In this document: in pieces, positions 24,869 to 36,100 of the stretch
Layout of the letters: each line of letters opens with the position of its first letter
Numbering within the stretch: the first letter of the stretch is position 1
NCBI GenBank assembly: GCA_951804985.1
Contig: OX638130.1
Span: 130,833,593 to 130,897,592 of the forward strand
Origin: Dryomyza anilis
Lineage: Eukaryota > Arthropoda > Insecta > Diptera > Dryomyzidae
Reading direction: 5' to 3'
DNA length: 64,000 nt
The notes under the pieces: model-generated
The model's database searches: none
What the model was told of the DNA's origin: nothing
Seen by the model: the letters and a program-made list of their open reading frames with translations, nothing else
Translations under genes and position numbers: made by a program

Positions 24869-25025
24869 GACAGACAGACAGACGGACATCGCTAAATCGA
24901 CTCAGGAGGTCATGCTGATCAAGAATATATATACTTTTCCATACCGGAGATGCTTTCTTCTGGGTGTTACAAACGGCGTACCAAACTGAATATACCCTTT
25001 CACTCTTAGTGTAGGGTATAAAAAT
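24290..25025 (+). mobile_element. Full copy of the CAGTTGGG repeat family
   Basis: A 736-bp copy running from CAGTTGGGAAGG to GTGTAGGGTATAAAAATAC. It has the TATAGTCGG/CCGACTATA hairpin near its start and a GACAGACGGACA microsatellite (24830-24890) on the strand opposite to that at 19255. It is the best reference copy for the relics at 18645, 19116, 43105 and 44083. The superfamily is unknown to me. Confidence 0.85.
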
Positions 25026-25341
25026 ACTTAGTACGAACTGCTAAGTATTTCGTACTTTCAAAATAAAAAGTATTCTAAATAGTACGAAAGTACGCATTTA
25101 TGCAACACTGTTTTAAAAATACAAGTAGAAGTAGAATGAAAACACTGTTCACGTGTGATTCCAGCATGTAAAAATAAAAATTTTGTAAGGCTGCAAATAG
25201 TTTTAATCACAATCATCCTATTTAAGTGATATTTAACATTGAATTGTATTCAAGAGAATTCTTAAAAGTATTGCTCAAGAACGTTGCGTCGAAGTCTGTA
25301 GATTTGTTTTTAGTGCGGAATCTATTTGACCCTTCACAACG

Positions 25342-27382
25342 ATGACTTCTGAAGAAACAACAGCTGCTACCAAAATGATTTCCAAAGACTTGAGAGCGAA
25401 AGCCAATGATTTCCTGAATTCGCGTCGATATGCCGACAACTTGGTGGCTATTATTGAACACCTGAAGGTAGGTTGTAAGCCAAGCATTCCTTCTAAATAT
25501 AAATTAATCTTGATATAATATAAATCAATTTTTAGGAATGTGCGCATCAGAAATTACCTATTACTGCTGCGCTGCTCACGCTGGAAGTTGTCTTCAAGGA
25601 ATTGCTGAAGCGCCGCGAAATGTGCATCGAGGTGACACCACTTAAACCGAAAGGTATTTATGGCCACACATGACGTAGCCAACTTGATTAACAATGTTTT
25701 GGTCAGGATGCTTAGTCTAAGGAATTGTTTGATATGTTCCTAAATTCCATGGAAGTATTATTGAAGACCATGGTTATTAGTTGCAACACCCTCCTGCTTG
25801 TCTTATTAAAAACATTTGAAAAATAACTGGGGTTCTTTTATGTTATTTATGGACTTGTAGGCTCCGATGCATTCCAAGTGTCGTAGTAGAAGTGGAAAGT
25901 AATATTTAAAAATTTTAATTTTCTAGCCGATCAAAGCCCGGAAACAAAATACCAAGAGTGGCTGCTTGAGCATTACGAGCAGTCATTGGAAATCATTTTG
26001 GATTGCATCAACAATGCCGAAAAGCAAAATGAGGCCATACAAGCATTAGTCACTAGTATGAAACTGCTCGCCTTTGAATGCCAGTATCCCTTGGACAAAA
26101 CGGAGACCCAAAAGTTTCCCATGGAACGTTTGCGTAAAGTTCTACAGACGCTGGTGTCGTCTACCAAATCACAGGCGCCACTTATACAACGTTTTAAGGA
26201 GTACGCAGAATATCTTGATATTGTGTTTTACAGCTGGAAACTAATGCCGCAAATTGCTACAAAGTCAACATTTCAAAATGAAATATTTGCCTGCAATTTT
26301 TTGGAACTAATTAATTGTCTGCCAGTCACACCGGAGATACAAAAGAACCGAAAACTGCTGTGTTCTCGGGACGATGAGACTTTTGAGTACAAGTTAATGA
26401 CTAGGTGGATCAACAAGTTGTGGCGCTCGCTAATGCTTTGGACTGATGGCATGCAAGAGGTGGTGCACAAACAAGTTCTAATTGTTTTGATAGAACGCAT
26501 ATTGTCCCATTTGGAAAAGCCTATACAGTTAACCGACTTTCTGATGGACTCTTTGGATTGTGGTACTTAACTTTTTGTTACATTTAATATTCAAATTACA
26601 TTTACGACTAATTAATTGCAGGCGGTATCGTCAGTTTGCTGGCTTTGCAGGGCATTTTTACGCTTATACAGAAGCACAATATTACCTATCCGAATATCTA
26701 TGAGAAGTTATACTCGATGTTTGAGCCGGAAATCTTTCACACCAAATTCAAGGCTCGCCTCTTCTATTTAGCTGACATATTTCTTAGTTCAACTCATTTG
26801 CCGGAGACGCTTGTGGCTGCTTTTGTGAAGCGGTTGTCGCGTCTGGGCCTGATTGCACCGCCACAGGATGCGATTATTATATTGTATTTCATTGGAAATC
26901 TAATATTGCGTCATACTGGTCTAAAACGTTTGATTTGTGCCACTGCAGCTGTTGAAGGTAGGCGTCAACATATTCAGCTTAACATAAGTTCCTAATAATT
27001 GTGCTGATTTTAGTGTCAAAAGATCCGTACATTATGGAAGAACGGCAGCCAATGAAATCCAATGCTTTGGATAGTTCACTTTGGGAAATTGTTTTTCTAC
27101 AAAAGCATGCTGTGCCCTCTGTTGCGACAGCAGCGCGTTTCATTTCTCAGCCATTGCCGTCGATCGAATGGGATTTGTCATCAGTACTAGAAGTAAAAGA
27201 GGATGATGTAAGTGTTACACTTCTATATAGATATTACAATACTTTATGAATTTAATTATTTGCAGATATTTGATCAGGAAATCGCCAAGAAAACTAAACA
27301 ATATGCCCTTGCATTTGAACGACCACAGAAGTTATTTTTATCGAAGAACGACAGAGTGATACAATATTGGAAATTATTTTGA
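25342..27382 (+). CDS. NOC4L: NOC4-like nucleolar complex protein, 6 exons
   Basis: Exons: 25342-25467, 25536-25653, 25927-26562, 26622-26957, 27014-27207, 27266-27382. Phases agree and the product is 508 aa, close to the usual ~510-520 aa of animal NOC4L. The C-terminal half (residues ~290-410) is the CBF/Mak21-type domain: GIVSLLALQGIFTLIQKHN, YPNIYEKLYSMFEPEIFHTK, RLFYLADIFLSSTHLP and LAVFVKRLSRLGL-like helices, then IGNLILRHTGLKRLI. The family acts with Nop14 in the SSU processome to mature and export 40S subunits from the nucleolus. The start is the first ATG in a short leader with no obvious TATA box, as for housekeeping genes. It lies head-to-tail with the NSRP1 homologue 1.2 kb downstream. 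No defects seen. Confidence 0.95.
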
Positions 27383-27504
27383 AGTCATAATTTAAGTTTT
27401 ACTTCTTTAATATAATGTTTGCTAACTAAAGTACTTTAGCTAGAGCTTGTTGAACATAAAATGTAATTTTTAGTACTTATAATGTCTACAAATTTGTAAT
27501 TTGG

Positions 27505-27510
27505 AATAAA
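27505..27510 (+). terminator. Polyadenylation signal of the NOC4 homologue
   Basis: AATAAA 122 nt after the TGA stop, followed by a TATATATAA run. Confidence 0.65.
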
Positions 27511-28171
27511 TATATATAATATATATTTACACACATTAATAGTTCGTATATTTTATCGGGCAGAAGACGTTAACAAACAAGGATTTTTTATTATGAGTAT
27601 CTCAAATGATATAACATCGGACTTTTATTATTGGCACTCATTTCAGGATATTCGTTACTGCTTCCTAGGATTGAAAGCTCTACGCAGGGCCTTATAAAAA
27701 TACCACGGATTTTGTTTTTAATTTCATGCGCCTGTTAAGTTAACTTAGTTAAAATACAATTTCTCCCATAACACTAACACCGAAAAATGATAGTTTTAAT
27801 TTCGCGCAATGTGAGTTTTCATATTGGGAGTTTTCGTTAAAAGTTTTGAACTGAACTCCAACTGTCAAAAAGAAATCTGCACTTGTTTTTTTAACTCTAA
27901 ACATTCAGAGTCAGTAATTTTATGTTTGTTTATTCGTTCTGATTATCTAAGTAAGTTGTTAGGACATACTCGATTTCAATGTATCGATCTGACTGAACAG
28001 TACTGAATTTGAACTTAATTTTACTTGTCAAACAGAAGGCTTCATATGAATTTGACAACTGCTGCTCAAGTTATTTGGAATTTATAACAGAGTCTTCAGG
28101 TTGAGTTCAGATTGCGTTCGTGTCTGCCACTTGTCAGAATATTCAGTTTATGTTCAGACCTCTGCTCTGTA

Positions 28172-28416
28172 GACAAATATCGATATCGTTACGAAAAAAA
28201 GTATTTTTTTTAAAGATATTTGTCGCTAAAATTAATTAACGATATCAATTTTTGTCGTTAATCAGCCTAACTAATAAATGAAATAAAGTCGACTTTAAAG
28301 ATAGTATCAGCTTTTTGACAAATAAATATATGAGAAAATTGTCGAAAAAGCTGATACTATTTTTAAAGTCGACTTTATTTCCTTTATTGGTTAGGCTGAA
28401 TAAGTTACAGAATTGC
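28172..28416. mobile_element. ATCGATATCGTTA MITE, interrupted copy
   Basis: It contains GACAAATATCGATATCGTTA on the left and GTCGTTAAT...AAGTTACAGAATTGCC on the right, matching the intact copy at 32961-33121. It is split by another MITE at 28263-28398. Its own outer left end appears lost. It lies 170 bp upstream of the NSRP1 start. Confidence 0.75.
28263..28398. mobile_element. 136-bp hairpin MITE with CAGCCTAAC ends
   Basis: Nearly the whole element is two ~59-bp inverted arms: CAGCCTAAC, AAATAAAGTCGACTTTAAA, ATAGTATCAGCTTTTT, with a few mismatches. It is flanked by AAT on both sides (28260-28262 and 28399-28401). Comparison with 33099-33121, which is uninterrupted, shows AAT is a 3-bp target duplication. 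Confidence 0.88.
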
Positions 28417-28582
28417 CTTACTGATATGTTTTACCCATTAGAAATCTTGTGTTGCCATTTGACACTGCTTATTTTTCCCACAAGTGGTATTATATTTTTG
28501 TGAATGCACAACACTGTTGAATTCGCTTAGACACAGCGAATTAAACAAACTGTATCTGTCAAAAACAATAATAAAAAAAATC

Positions 28583-29818
28583 ATGTCGAAGCAGTAAGTG
28601 CTGTTATTATTTATTATGGAACAAATAATTAATTATTTTAATTAACACAGATATGGGCTCATTATTCCGGGGCAACAGAAGAAAACAACTGCGCCAGCAG
28701 CTACACGGGAGGTGTCCAGACCGTCCATATTCGACGAAAGCAGTGAATCGGATGGCGATGGACCGCCGCAACTCAAGATGAAGAATGCGCCAATGGCTCC
28801 CGGAGTTATGGAGCGACGTATAGTAAGTGATGCTGTATCAAAAACTGATTTTTTACTAAACGTGGTTTAACCCTTTAAACAGGCTCGACGGCAACAGGAA
28901 AAAGCGCTAGCCGAAGATCCCACTGTCTTTCAGTACGACGAACTTTATGATGACATGGAAACGAAAAGAGAGGAGGAAAAGCAGACCAAAAGCAATGAAC
29001 CTCGGAAACCGAAGTATATCGAACGCTTGATGGTTTGTGCGGAACGACGTAAATTGGAAAATGAACGACGTGTGGAGCGCCAGGTGCAGAAGGAACGTGA
29101 AGAGGAGGGCGAGGAGTTCAAAGACAAGGAATCATTTGTCACAACCGCATATCGCAAAAAGCTCGAGGAATTACGCATACTTGAGGAGCAGGAAAAACGA
29201 GATGATTATCTGGAGGCTATTGGCGATGTGACTAAACAGGGCGATTTGGATGGTTTTTATCGACATTTGTATGAACAAAAAACGGGCGCAAGTAAGGAAG
29301 TGAAAAAACCTGATGGGCCAACGACAACAGCTGGCGGCGACGATGAGACGATCAGTTACAAACCGATCAAATCGTTAAAAACACAGCAACGAGCTTATCG
29401 TAAGCATCATTCAACCGATGAAGATGCCTCGGAATCTGAGGGAGATACCAAAAAGATGCATCTACCCAACAACATTGATGCTGATTCAGATTTCAGCATT
29501 GATTCTTCCTCGGAAGATGAATCGGTGGAAGATCAAAAAGAGAGCACTAATAAAACACAGCCAATTAGTATTCATAATGCGAGTGATACTGGAAATGAAG
29601 AAAGCAAGAACCTAACAAGTGAAAGCGTTGCAAGTGTAGCAGCCGAAAAGTCTGCGCACATATCCAATGATACAGCAACATCTGATATCGACGAAGTTCT
29701 GCCAACACCGGCACCGAAAAGAATCAAAGGAGAGATTTGGAAGAAGCGAACGGTGGGCGCAGTGTACGACGACGCTTTGAAACGATACTTTGAGAGAAAG
29801 GCGACGAGAAATGCGTAA
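28583..29818 (+). CDS. NSRP1: NSRP1-like nuclear speckle splicing regulator, 3 exons
   Basis: Exons 28583-28593, 28651-28822 and 28883-29818 give 372 aa. The N-terminus MSKQYGLIIP matches the QYGLI(L/I)P opening of NSRP1/CCDC55. The conserved DUF2040-type core follows (residues ~65-190): KALAEDPTVFQYDELYDDME, RKPKYIERLMVCAERRK, a charged coiled coil, DKESFVTTAYRKKLEELR and DVTKQGDLDGFYRHLYEQ. The rest is an acidic Ser/Asp-rich tail ending in a basic VYDDALKRYFERKATRN segment. In animals NSRP1 is a nuclear-speckle protein that modulates alternative splicing. The first exon holds only three full codons, a layout that makes the 57-bp intron 1 easy to miss. It converges with the otopetrin gene; the stop codons are 382 bp apart. 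Confidence 0.95.
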
Positions 29819-30020
29819 TGTAAATCTAGAATCTGCTTAAATTTGAATATAATTATTTAATGTCAATTTAAAGTTTTTTTTTTTTATAAATTTGAATATG
29901 AAAATTTCACAATTTATTTTTTTATTTTATTTAAATAATCCATATTTTCTTATAAAAAAAAGTTGAAACAATTAGCAAAGATTCAAATTTTAATTAAAGA
30001 TATAACTTAAAATTTTTCTA

Positions 30021-30026
30021 AATAAA
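30021..30026 (+). terminator. Candidate NSRP1 polyadenylation signal
   Basis: AATAAA about 200 nt after the stop codon. It would bring the transcript close to the otopetrin 3' end on the other strand. Confidence 0.4.
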
Positions 30027-30095
30027 ATCTCAAGCAATTTCCTTGGAAACTCGCGTTGTCAAGAAATACTGATTTTATTAGAATCAAAATATAAT

Positions 30096-30101
30096 TTTAT
30101 T
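30096..30101 (-). terminator. Polyadenylation signal of the otopetrin gene
   Basis: TTTATT on the + strand, i.e. AATAAA on the coding strand, about 100 nt after the TGA stop. Convergent with the NSRP1 signal at 30021, so the two 3' UTRs may overlap. Confidence 0.5.
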
Positions 30102-30199
30102 TTATGTATAACTAGCTAACACACTTTTTACAATTCAATAACTTAATAGATCTAGATAATTTCTAACTAAGAATACTTTTTGTTGAATCAAGGCTCCAA

Positions 30200-33100
30200 T
30201 CAGTGAGCTTTCGCCTTGTAGGTAACTTTCCACACTTCAAAGAGACAAATAGTCGAGTGGAAGCGATAGAAAATCGCCAAAGGCATTGACACATGCGTTA
30301 TTATGGTCCAGCCCCAGATGCCAAAGAAATCTAGGTGTGTCGCGCGGAACACCGCGCGTCCCTTGATGAGTGTGTTCACAAACCAAATGGCAATATTAGC
30401 CACTAGCAGAAACGTTATTATTTCGCGTCCCGGCTTGCGTCGCTGTTGTTTGGCACCCTTGCAGCGTCGATGACTGGCATGCAATATGAACATTGTCTGC
30501 AGCGATGTCTGCGCCATACCGAACACCTCTGCAATGATGCCTTCCACCCGATCGGGCACCGTGTCCGACTTGGAGAAGTAGCTGCCAAGTATGCTGAACA
30601 TGCCGTAGAGATAGACGCCTGTCTGCGCCACGATCAGCAGCAGGTTGTCCAGCTCCATGCTGTGATGGTCGTCGTGGGATCCTTTGACATACTTGAGATC
30701 ACGCATCAGAATCATGCCTGAAATTGGTATTTAAAATTTGAAATCATTCAATGTAGGTACTACAAATATGCATATCTGGAATGAAGAGCCCAGCATTCAA
30801 TGTTACGTTTTCCACTACCCAGCATACCAAACGATATCGAAACGAATTCGAAACGATATCGTTTGAACGAACATTGTTATCGTTTTCGACTATCGTTAAC
30901 GATTCGAGAATGATAGCGTTCTCGAAAAAAATGGCTCTATCGTTAACGATATCGATATTGTATGAATTCTCGATATCGAAACGAATTCGAAAATTGATTC
31001 AATTTTGATATCTAGACGAATTCGAAAAATTATTCAATTTCGAAATCGAAACGAATTCGAAAAGCTTATTCAATTTCGATACTATTTAAATTAATTTGCC
31101 TTGAAATTATCTTTCATAGAACTGTGCACCAAGCATTCTATAGCATCCAAAACAATAAACTTGTTTTCTTAGTTTGGGATTAAAAATTAGTTTATTGATC
31201 CAGCAACAAAATATTGCATACTTTCTAAATTTGCAAAATTTCTTCCAATTTTAAAATTTATTAAATTTTTCATTGAACAGCTTTTTTTTGACAAATAATT
31301 CAATACTGATTTTATATAAATTTAACGATATCGTTACGAATTCGAAAGGTTAACAAAATTTTATACAATCGAAACTATGTTTATTGGGTATATATTCTTG
31401 ATTAGTATATATATATATGTCAGTCTATCCGCCTGTCTGTTGAAATCACGATTTCAGAAAAACCAGAAAAGTAGATTAATCAAAATTCTAATTTAGATTA
31501 CATATCGCTCATATACTTTATGAATTTTATACTGTAGTATATCAACCAGACTGTTTTTGCTTTCCAAACTATAATCATCCCAGACATGAACCAAATATTT
31601 CTATAATTTTCAAACTGTATTTTGTCAAAAAATTCAAATTTATTCGATTGGAATCTATAAAAAATCAGAAAGTTTAAAATCATTTTTAAATTTGACAGCG
31701 AGTTGGATATGCCAAACTAAAAATTTTAGTCAACAATTCCAGACTAAAAATTTAAGACAACAACAAAGCAGTTTAAAATTTTTAGCTGGGGCTAAAATTC
31801 ATATTTTAGACTATATTTTGATAACGTAGAAGAATTGAAAATATCAAGATATTTTTGAAAACAGCCGCTGTTTTTCATTTACTGCCGAGAGGTAGCGCGT
31901 TATAGAAAAATGTTTCTATGAAAAAATGTTCTTAGCTCTAGTCCAGGCTTGAACCGGGGACCTTTCGGCTCGCAGTCCAACGCACTAACCACTGAGCTAT
32001 CGCGGCTATAACCTATGGTAAAAATTCCCTGGAAAATTTTATTCACGATAGGGCTGATTATCTAGAATTCAATGGGTATATTAATCTTAAATTCAAATTT
32101 TAATTTTAAAAAATAATTAAACAATAATTTAAACAATTAAAATTTTAAATCTTTAATTTGAACTTAACGTTTAATGTTTTGATATACATTAGTGTTTGGC
32201 AACCCTGCTACACTCGTCACTTTGATCATGCTTGTGGTAGTCAATTTCATTCAAGTGCTGTGTGGGTGAGTGTAGTTTGCAACATGTTTATTGCAATAAA
32301 AAGTGTTAAAAATATATTTGACAATGTTATTAAATATATAAATGTGATTAAATAGGTATATATTAAAGATATAACGTATCAAGTGAAGTCGATTGTGAAT
32401 TGCAGTGAATGTGAGTTTTGCAAAATCTAAAAAACCCAAAGTAAAAAAGAATGCCGAAATTATTTACCAAAATATAAACAAAATAACTAATCATATTCTG
32501 GTAAGTGTTATATTTTAAATTACATATTTAATTTTGCGAATTATTTAGTGAAATAGTTAGGATATTTTTATTAAAATTAGTTTTTTGTTTTAATTGTTTT
32601 TTCTTAACCCTTTGTCACCCAAGCGAAGAGGCTGACGCCGTGCAGCACAACGACGGCTGGGTCAAGTTATCGTCTCGCGTGAATTATATCGGCTGAAATT
32701 TTTCACAGAAATTAAATTTGTTCACTATCAATTAAATTTTTCACAACAAATTCAATTTTTTACTAAAATTTTAAATAAAAATTAAATTTTACTAAAAATT
32801 TAATTTACCATTACCAATTAAATTTTTCACTAAATATAAAATTTTTAATAAAAATTTAATTTTTTTTGTGAAAAATTTAGGGAGAATTGCACTTTACCGG
32901 CCGAAGCGAAATTTATAAAAAAAAATTACAACAACAAAAAAGTCGCTGAACCCCTGAGGCGCGATTCTGTAACTTATTAACGACAAATATCGATATCGTT
33001 ACCTAACAACAATTGTGGCATGCAGAAGTGATCGTCATGAAAAAACGTAAATTTTAACGATATTTGTCGTTAAAAATAGTTAACGATATCGATTTTTGTC

Positions 33101-36100
33101 GTTAATAAGTTACAGAATCGCCCTACTGGTGATCTTGAAAAATCAAAAACTGGTACACCTACTTAAAGGGTCATAAGGTCAAAGGTAATTGTTTCAAGTT
33201 TTTGCATAAATACATCGGGTTGCAAAATTTGTTTTTAAATTTATTATTAAAAATGAAATGTCAGACCATAAGTAAAGAACGAACCGACGGATTTGCCCGA
33301 TTCTTTTTGTAGTTTGTTCGTCTCAATACAAAAGTGGTTTAGGAAAAAGAAAAGTCGAAAAAACTCAAAGGAAAAGCTGGACAATCGAACAGGGTGAAAT
33401 TTGAACAGGGGGTTCATCCTCCGACGCATTAAGAGACTTTTTTGAAATTCGTCTCCTAAGGTGCAAAAATGGGCTGAACATTTAATTCAAAATATCTGTG
33501 TACTTCAGATAGCCACACTCATGAAATTTGGCCCAGCGATGTATATTGTGGTTGTTTATCTTTTTGTCAAATTTGGAAGAGATTGGATGGACAAAGGGGC
33601 ATGGTACCTCCCATATATCTAAAACGTGTACAATGCTATAACTCCTAACTTACTAAGAGCAGAGTTGTAGAAATCGAAACAATGGATCAGAATTATAATT
33701 ATAATCGCCGTGTAGAATATGGGCGGAATTGGTCAAATGAGCGTGGCACTTTCAATATAATCAAAACTTTGAAAATGCTATAACTCCTGATCTACCAAGA
33801 GTAGAGTTAAATGACATAAGTATTTAAATACTACTTAATACCTTTTTTTCTGTGCCCTTAGCTACAATAGTTACAATAGACCGTTGTGTTTTTGTAGCAT
33901 TATCATGTGTTTTTGTAGCATTATCACAACTGTGACCATATGGTCGCACTAGGACGATTCGGGTTAAGTAAGAATTTCGTCCCAGTCTTTGTGCGTGTCC
34001 GATAAAAATATATTATGAGTTCCGATCAAATTTTTCATTATACAATTAGGCTTACCTACAATTACCGCCGATGCACAGAAAAAGTATATCACGGTCTCCC
34101 ACAGTGTCACCTCTTTTTTTGCAATTAGTTCATATCCTGGTTGCATGTACAGTACAAAGTACATTATGATCGCGATAATTGTCATCACAATGATAAGGAT
34201 GCCAAAGAAGAGGCCCTTATGCGACTGCGAGCAGTCGACAGAGAAATGATGGGCTGGCTTCTGCGTTGCAGGTTTGATCGAATGCTTACGAGTCTTGTCG
34301 ATGTCCGGAATGGATTTAACCGTCTTCCACATTTCATACAGAATGACGGCACAAATCAGTGAATACTCAATGGTGCAGGGAAAGAGAAATGGTGAAACCT
34401 CCTGCACCAAGGCACCCATTATGTTGGTGCGCGAACATCCGGCATGTTGGGCAGCATCGCTGATGGTGCTATTGGTAACGGTAATATTCGCAATGAGCTT
34501 GGTCACACCTGCTGCAATGGAGTTATTCACAATGGATTGGTGGTGCTCAACTCCATGATGTGGCACACTGAGCGTTGCATTGATAGCAGACCAGTCGACG
34601 CCGCCGTGCGGTCTACCTGTCATGGCAGGATCGTGTTCATCGTTAACGTCGTGATGACCAATGTGAAAAATTTCATGTTTGGTTTCCTCAACCAGCACGT
34701 ACAACCATTCGCACAAATTTGTAGCCACCATGTGCATCAATCCGAAGCGACAGGTGACCTTGTGACGCGCCATGTCCAGATACGTCGTGTTGAGAAAGAT
34801 GAACTGCACCTGCACAATGCACAACACCATGCGGCAGATAGGCGTGATGGCGACGAATACGTCGCGACAACCGGACTGGCCATTAAGCTCAAAGAATTGT
34901 CCAAATTCTAATCCGGAGTAAACCATGGTACCGATGGCGAATGCGATTGCGCCCACACGCAAATAAAAGCTACCAAAATGCGTCACTTTCGCCTTCAGGT
35001 GGACGTTGTTGTTTTTCGCGTCTATTGAAAAAGAATCAGAGGCATTACAAATACTTTATCCGGATAGTTAGTTAGAGGACTTACGGAAATCTTTCAGGGC
35101 ATTGAAGAGTGTGCGGTTGCGAAACGCTGATATATAGAGGAAGATCACAAAAAGAATACTTCCCGCGTAGAGGTACACATAGAAACCTTGATAGACATAC
35201 GATGGAATCTGGTCGGAGATCACTTCAGTGATGGGCAGGCAAACGCCCAGGAGTACCAGCAGTTTGCAGTACGTGGCCGAGAGAGCAGCACTCACGGCAT
35301 CGCTATCAAAGAAACGAAATAAATACGAGTTCGCAGCATAAAGCCTTAACAGTCGATGTGCTTACTTTCCCGCTCGTCTATTCTTCTCTTTGGATTGTTT
35401 GGCTTGTAGTCCTTTCGGTCCACCATCCACAGTCCATGTGCTGCCGTTCGCTGTTTCCGAAATAGAGCTGGAATGTAATGATTACAATGTATATCTAGAA
35501 ATGTACTCTAAGTATGAACCTATACCCCACGTTTTTCGGATTTTTCGGAGGATGACCATTTTTATTGGCGCCACCAAAGATCGAACCTTTCCGCGTCAGA
35601 ATTTCCTGCAACAGTATGGATGGACGTCGTGAAATCTGTACCGAGTGTGGAACGCCAAGTGAATTACTCGAATCACCATGTGGTATATTAGAGGGGGCGG
35701 GAAGTAGCGCCTGACGCACGGATGAAGAGGACTCCACCATTTCTAAATTGTTCTGTGATCGCGCGAGTGGCGATACCGGCAGATGTGTCATGATGGGTAT
35801 GTTATGGTGTCCGCAACAATCACAGGGACTACGTGCGTACCGTACGACGGACGTCGAAGTTGAGGGCGATTGGTCGTCGGTGCGGTGTGGGCCAATTTGA
35901 AGTTTTGCCAAAGATGCAGACTTTGGATTCTTAACTGCAATATATACTCCGTTATCAGAGGAAACCTGACTGCTACGATTAAAACAAAAAATATTTTTAT
36001 TATTAATATGTTACGGTTTAATTAAATATATATATATATATTATTTAGTTAGCGAGTGAACTTTCTGCAGTAAGATATACGTATATCATTCTTTTAAGTT

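Noticed and set aside
31930..32006. A tRNA gene on the - strand
   Set aside because: The A and B boxes are good, but the acceptor stem cannot close, the D stem has a mismatch and the anticodon arm is irregular; it is better explained as a SINE head.
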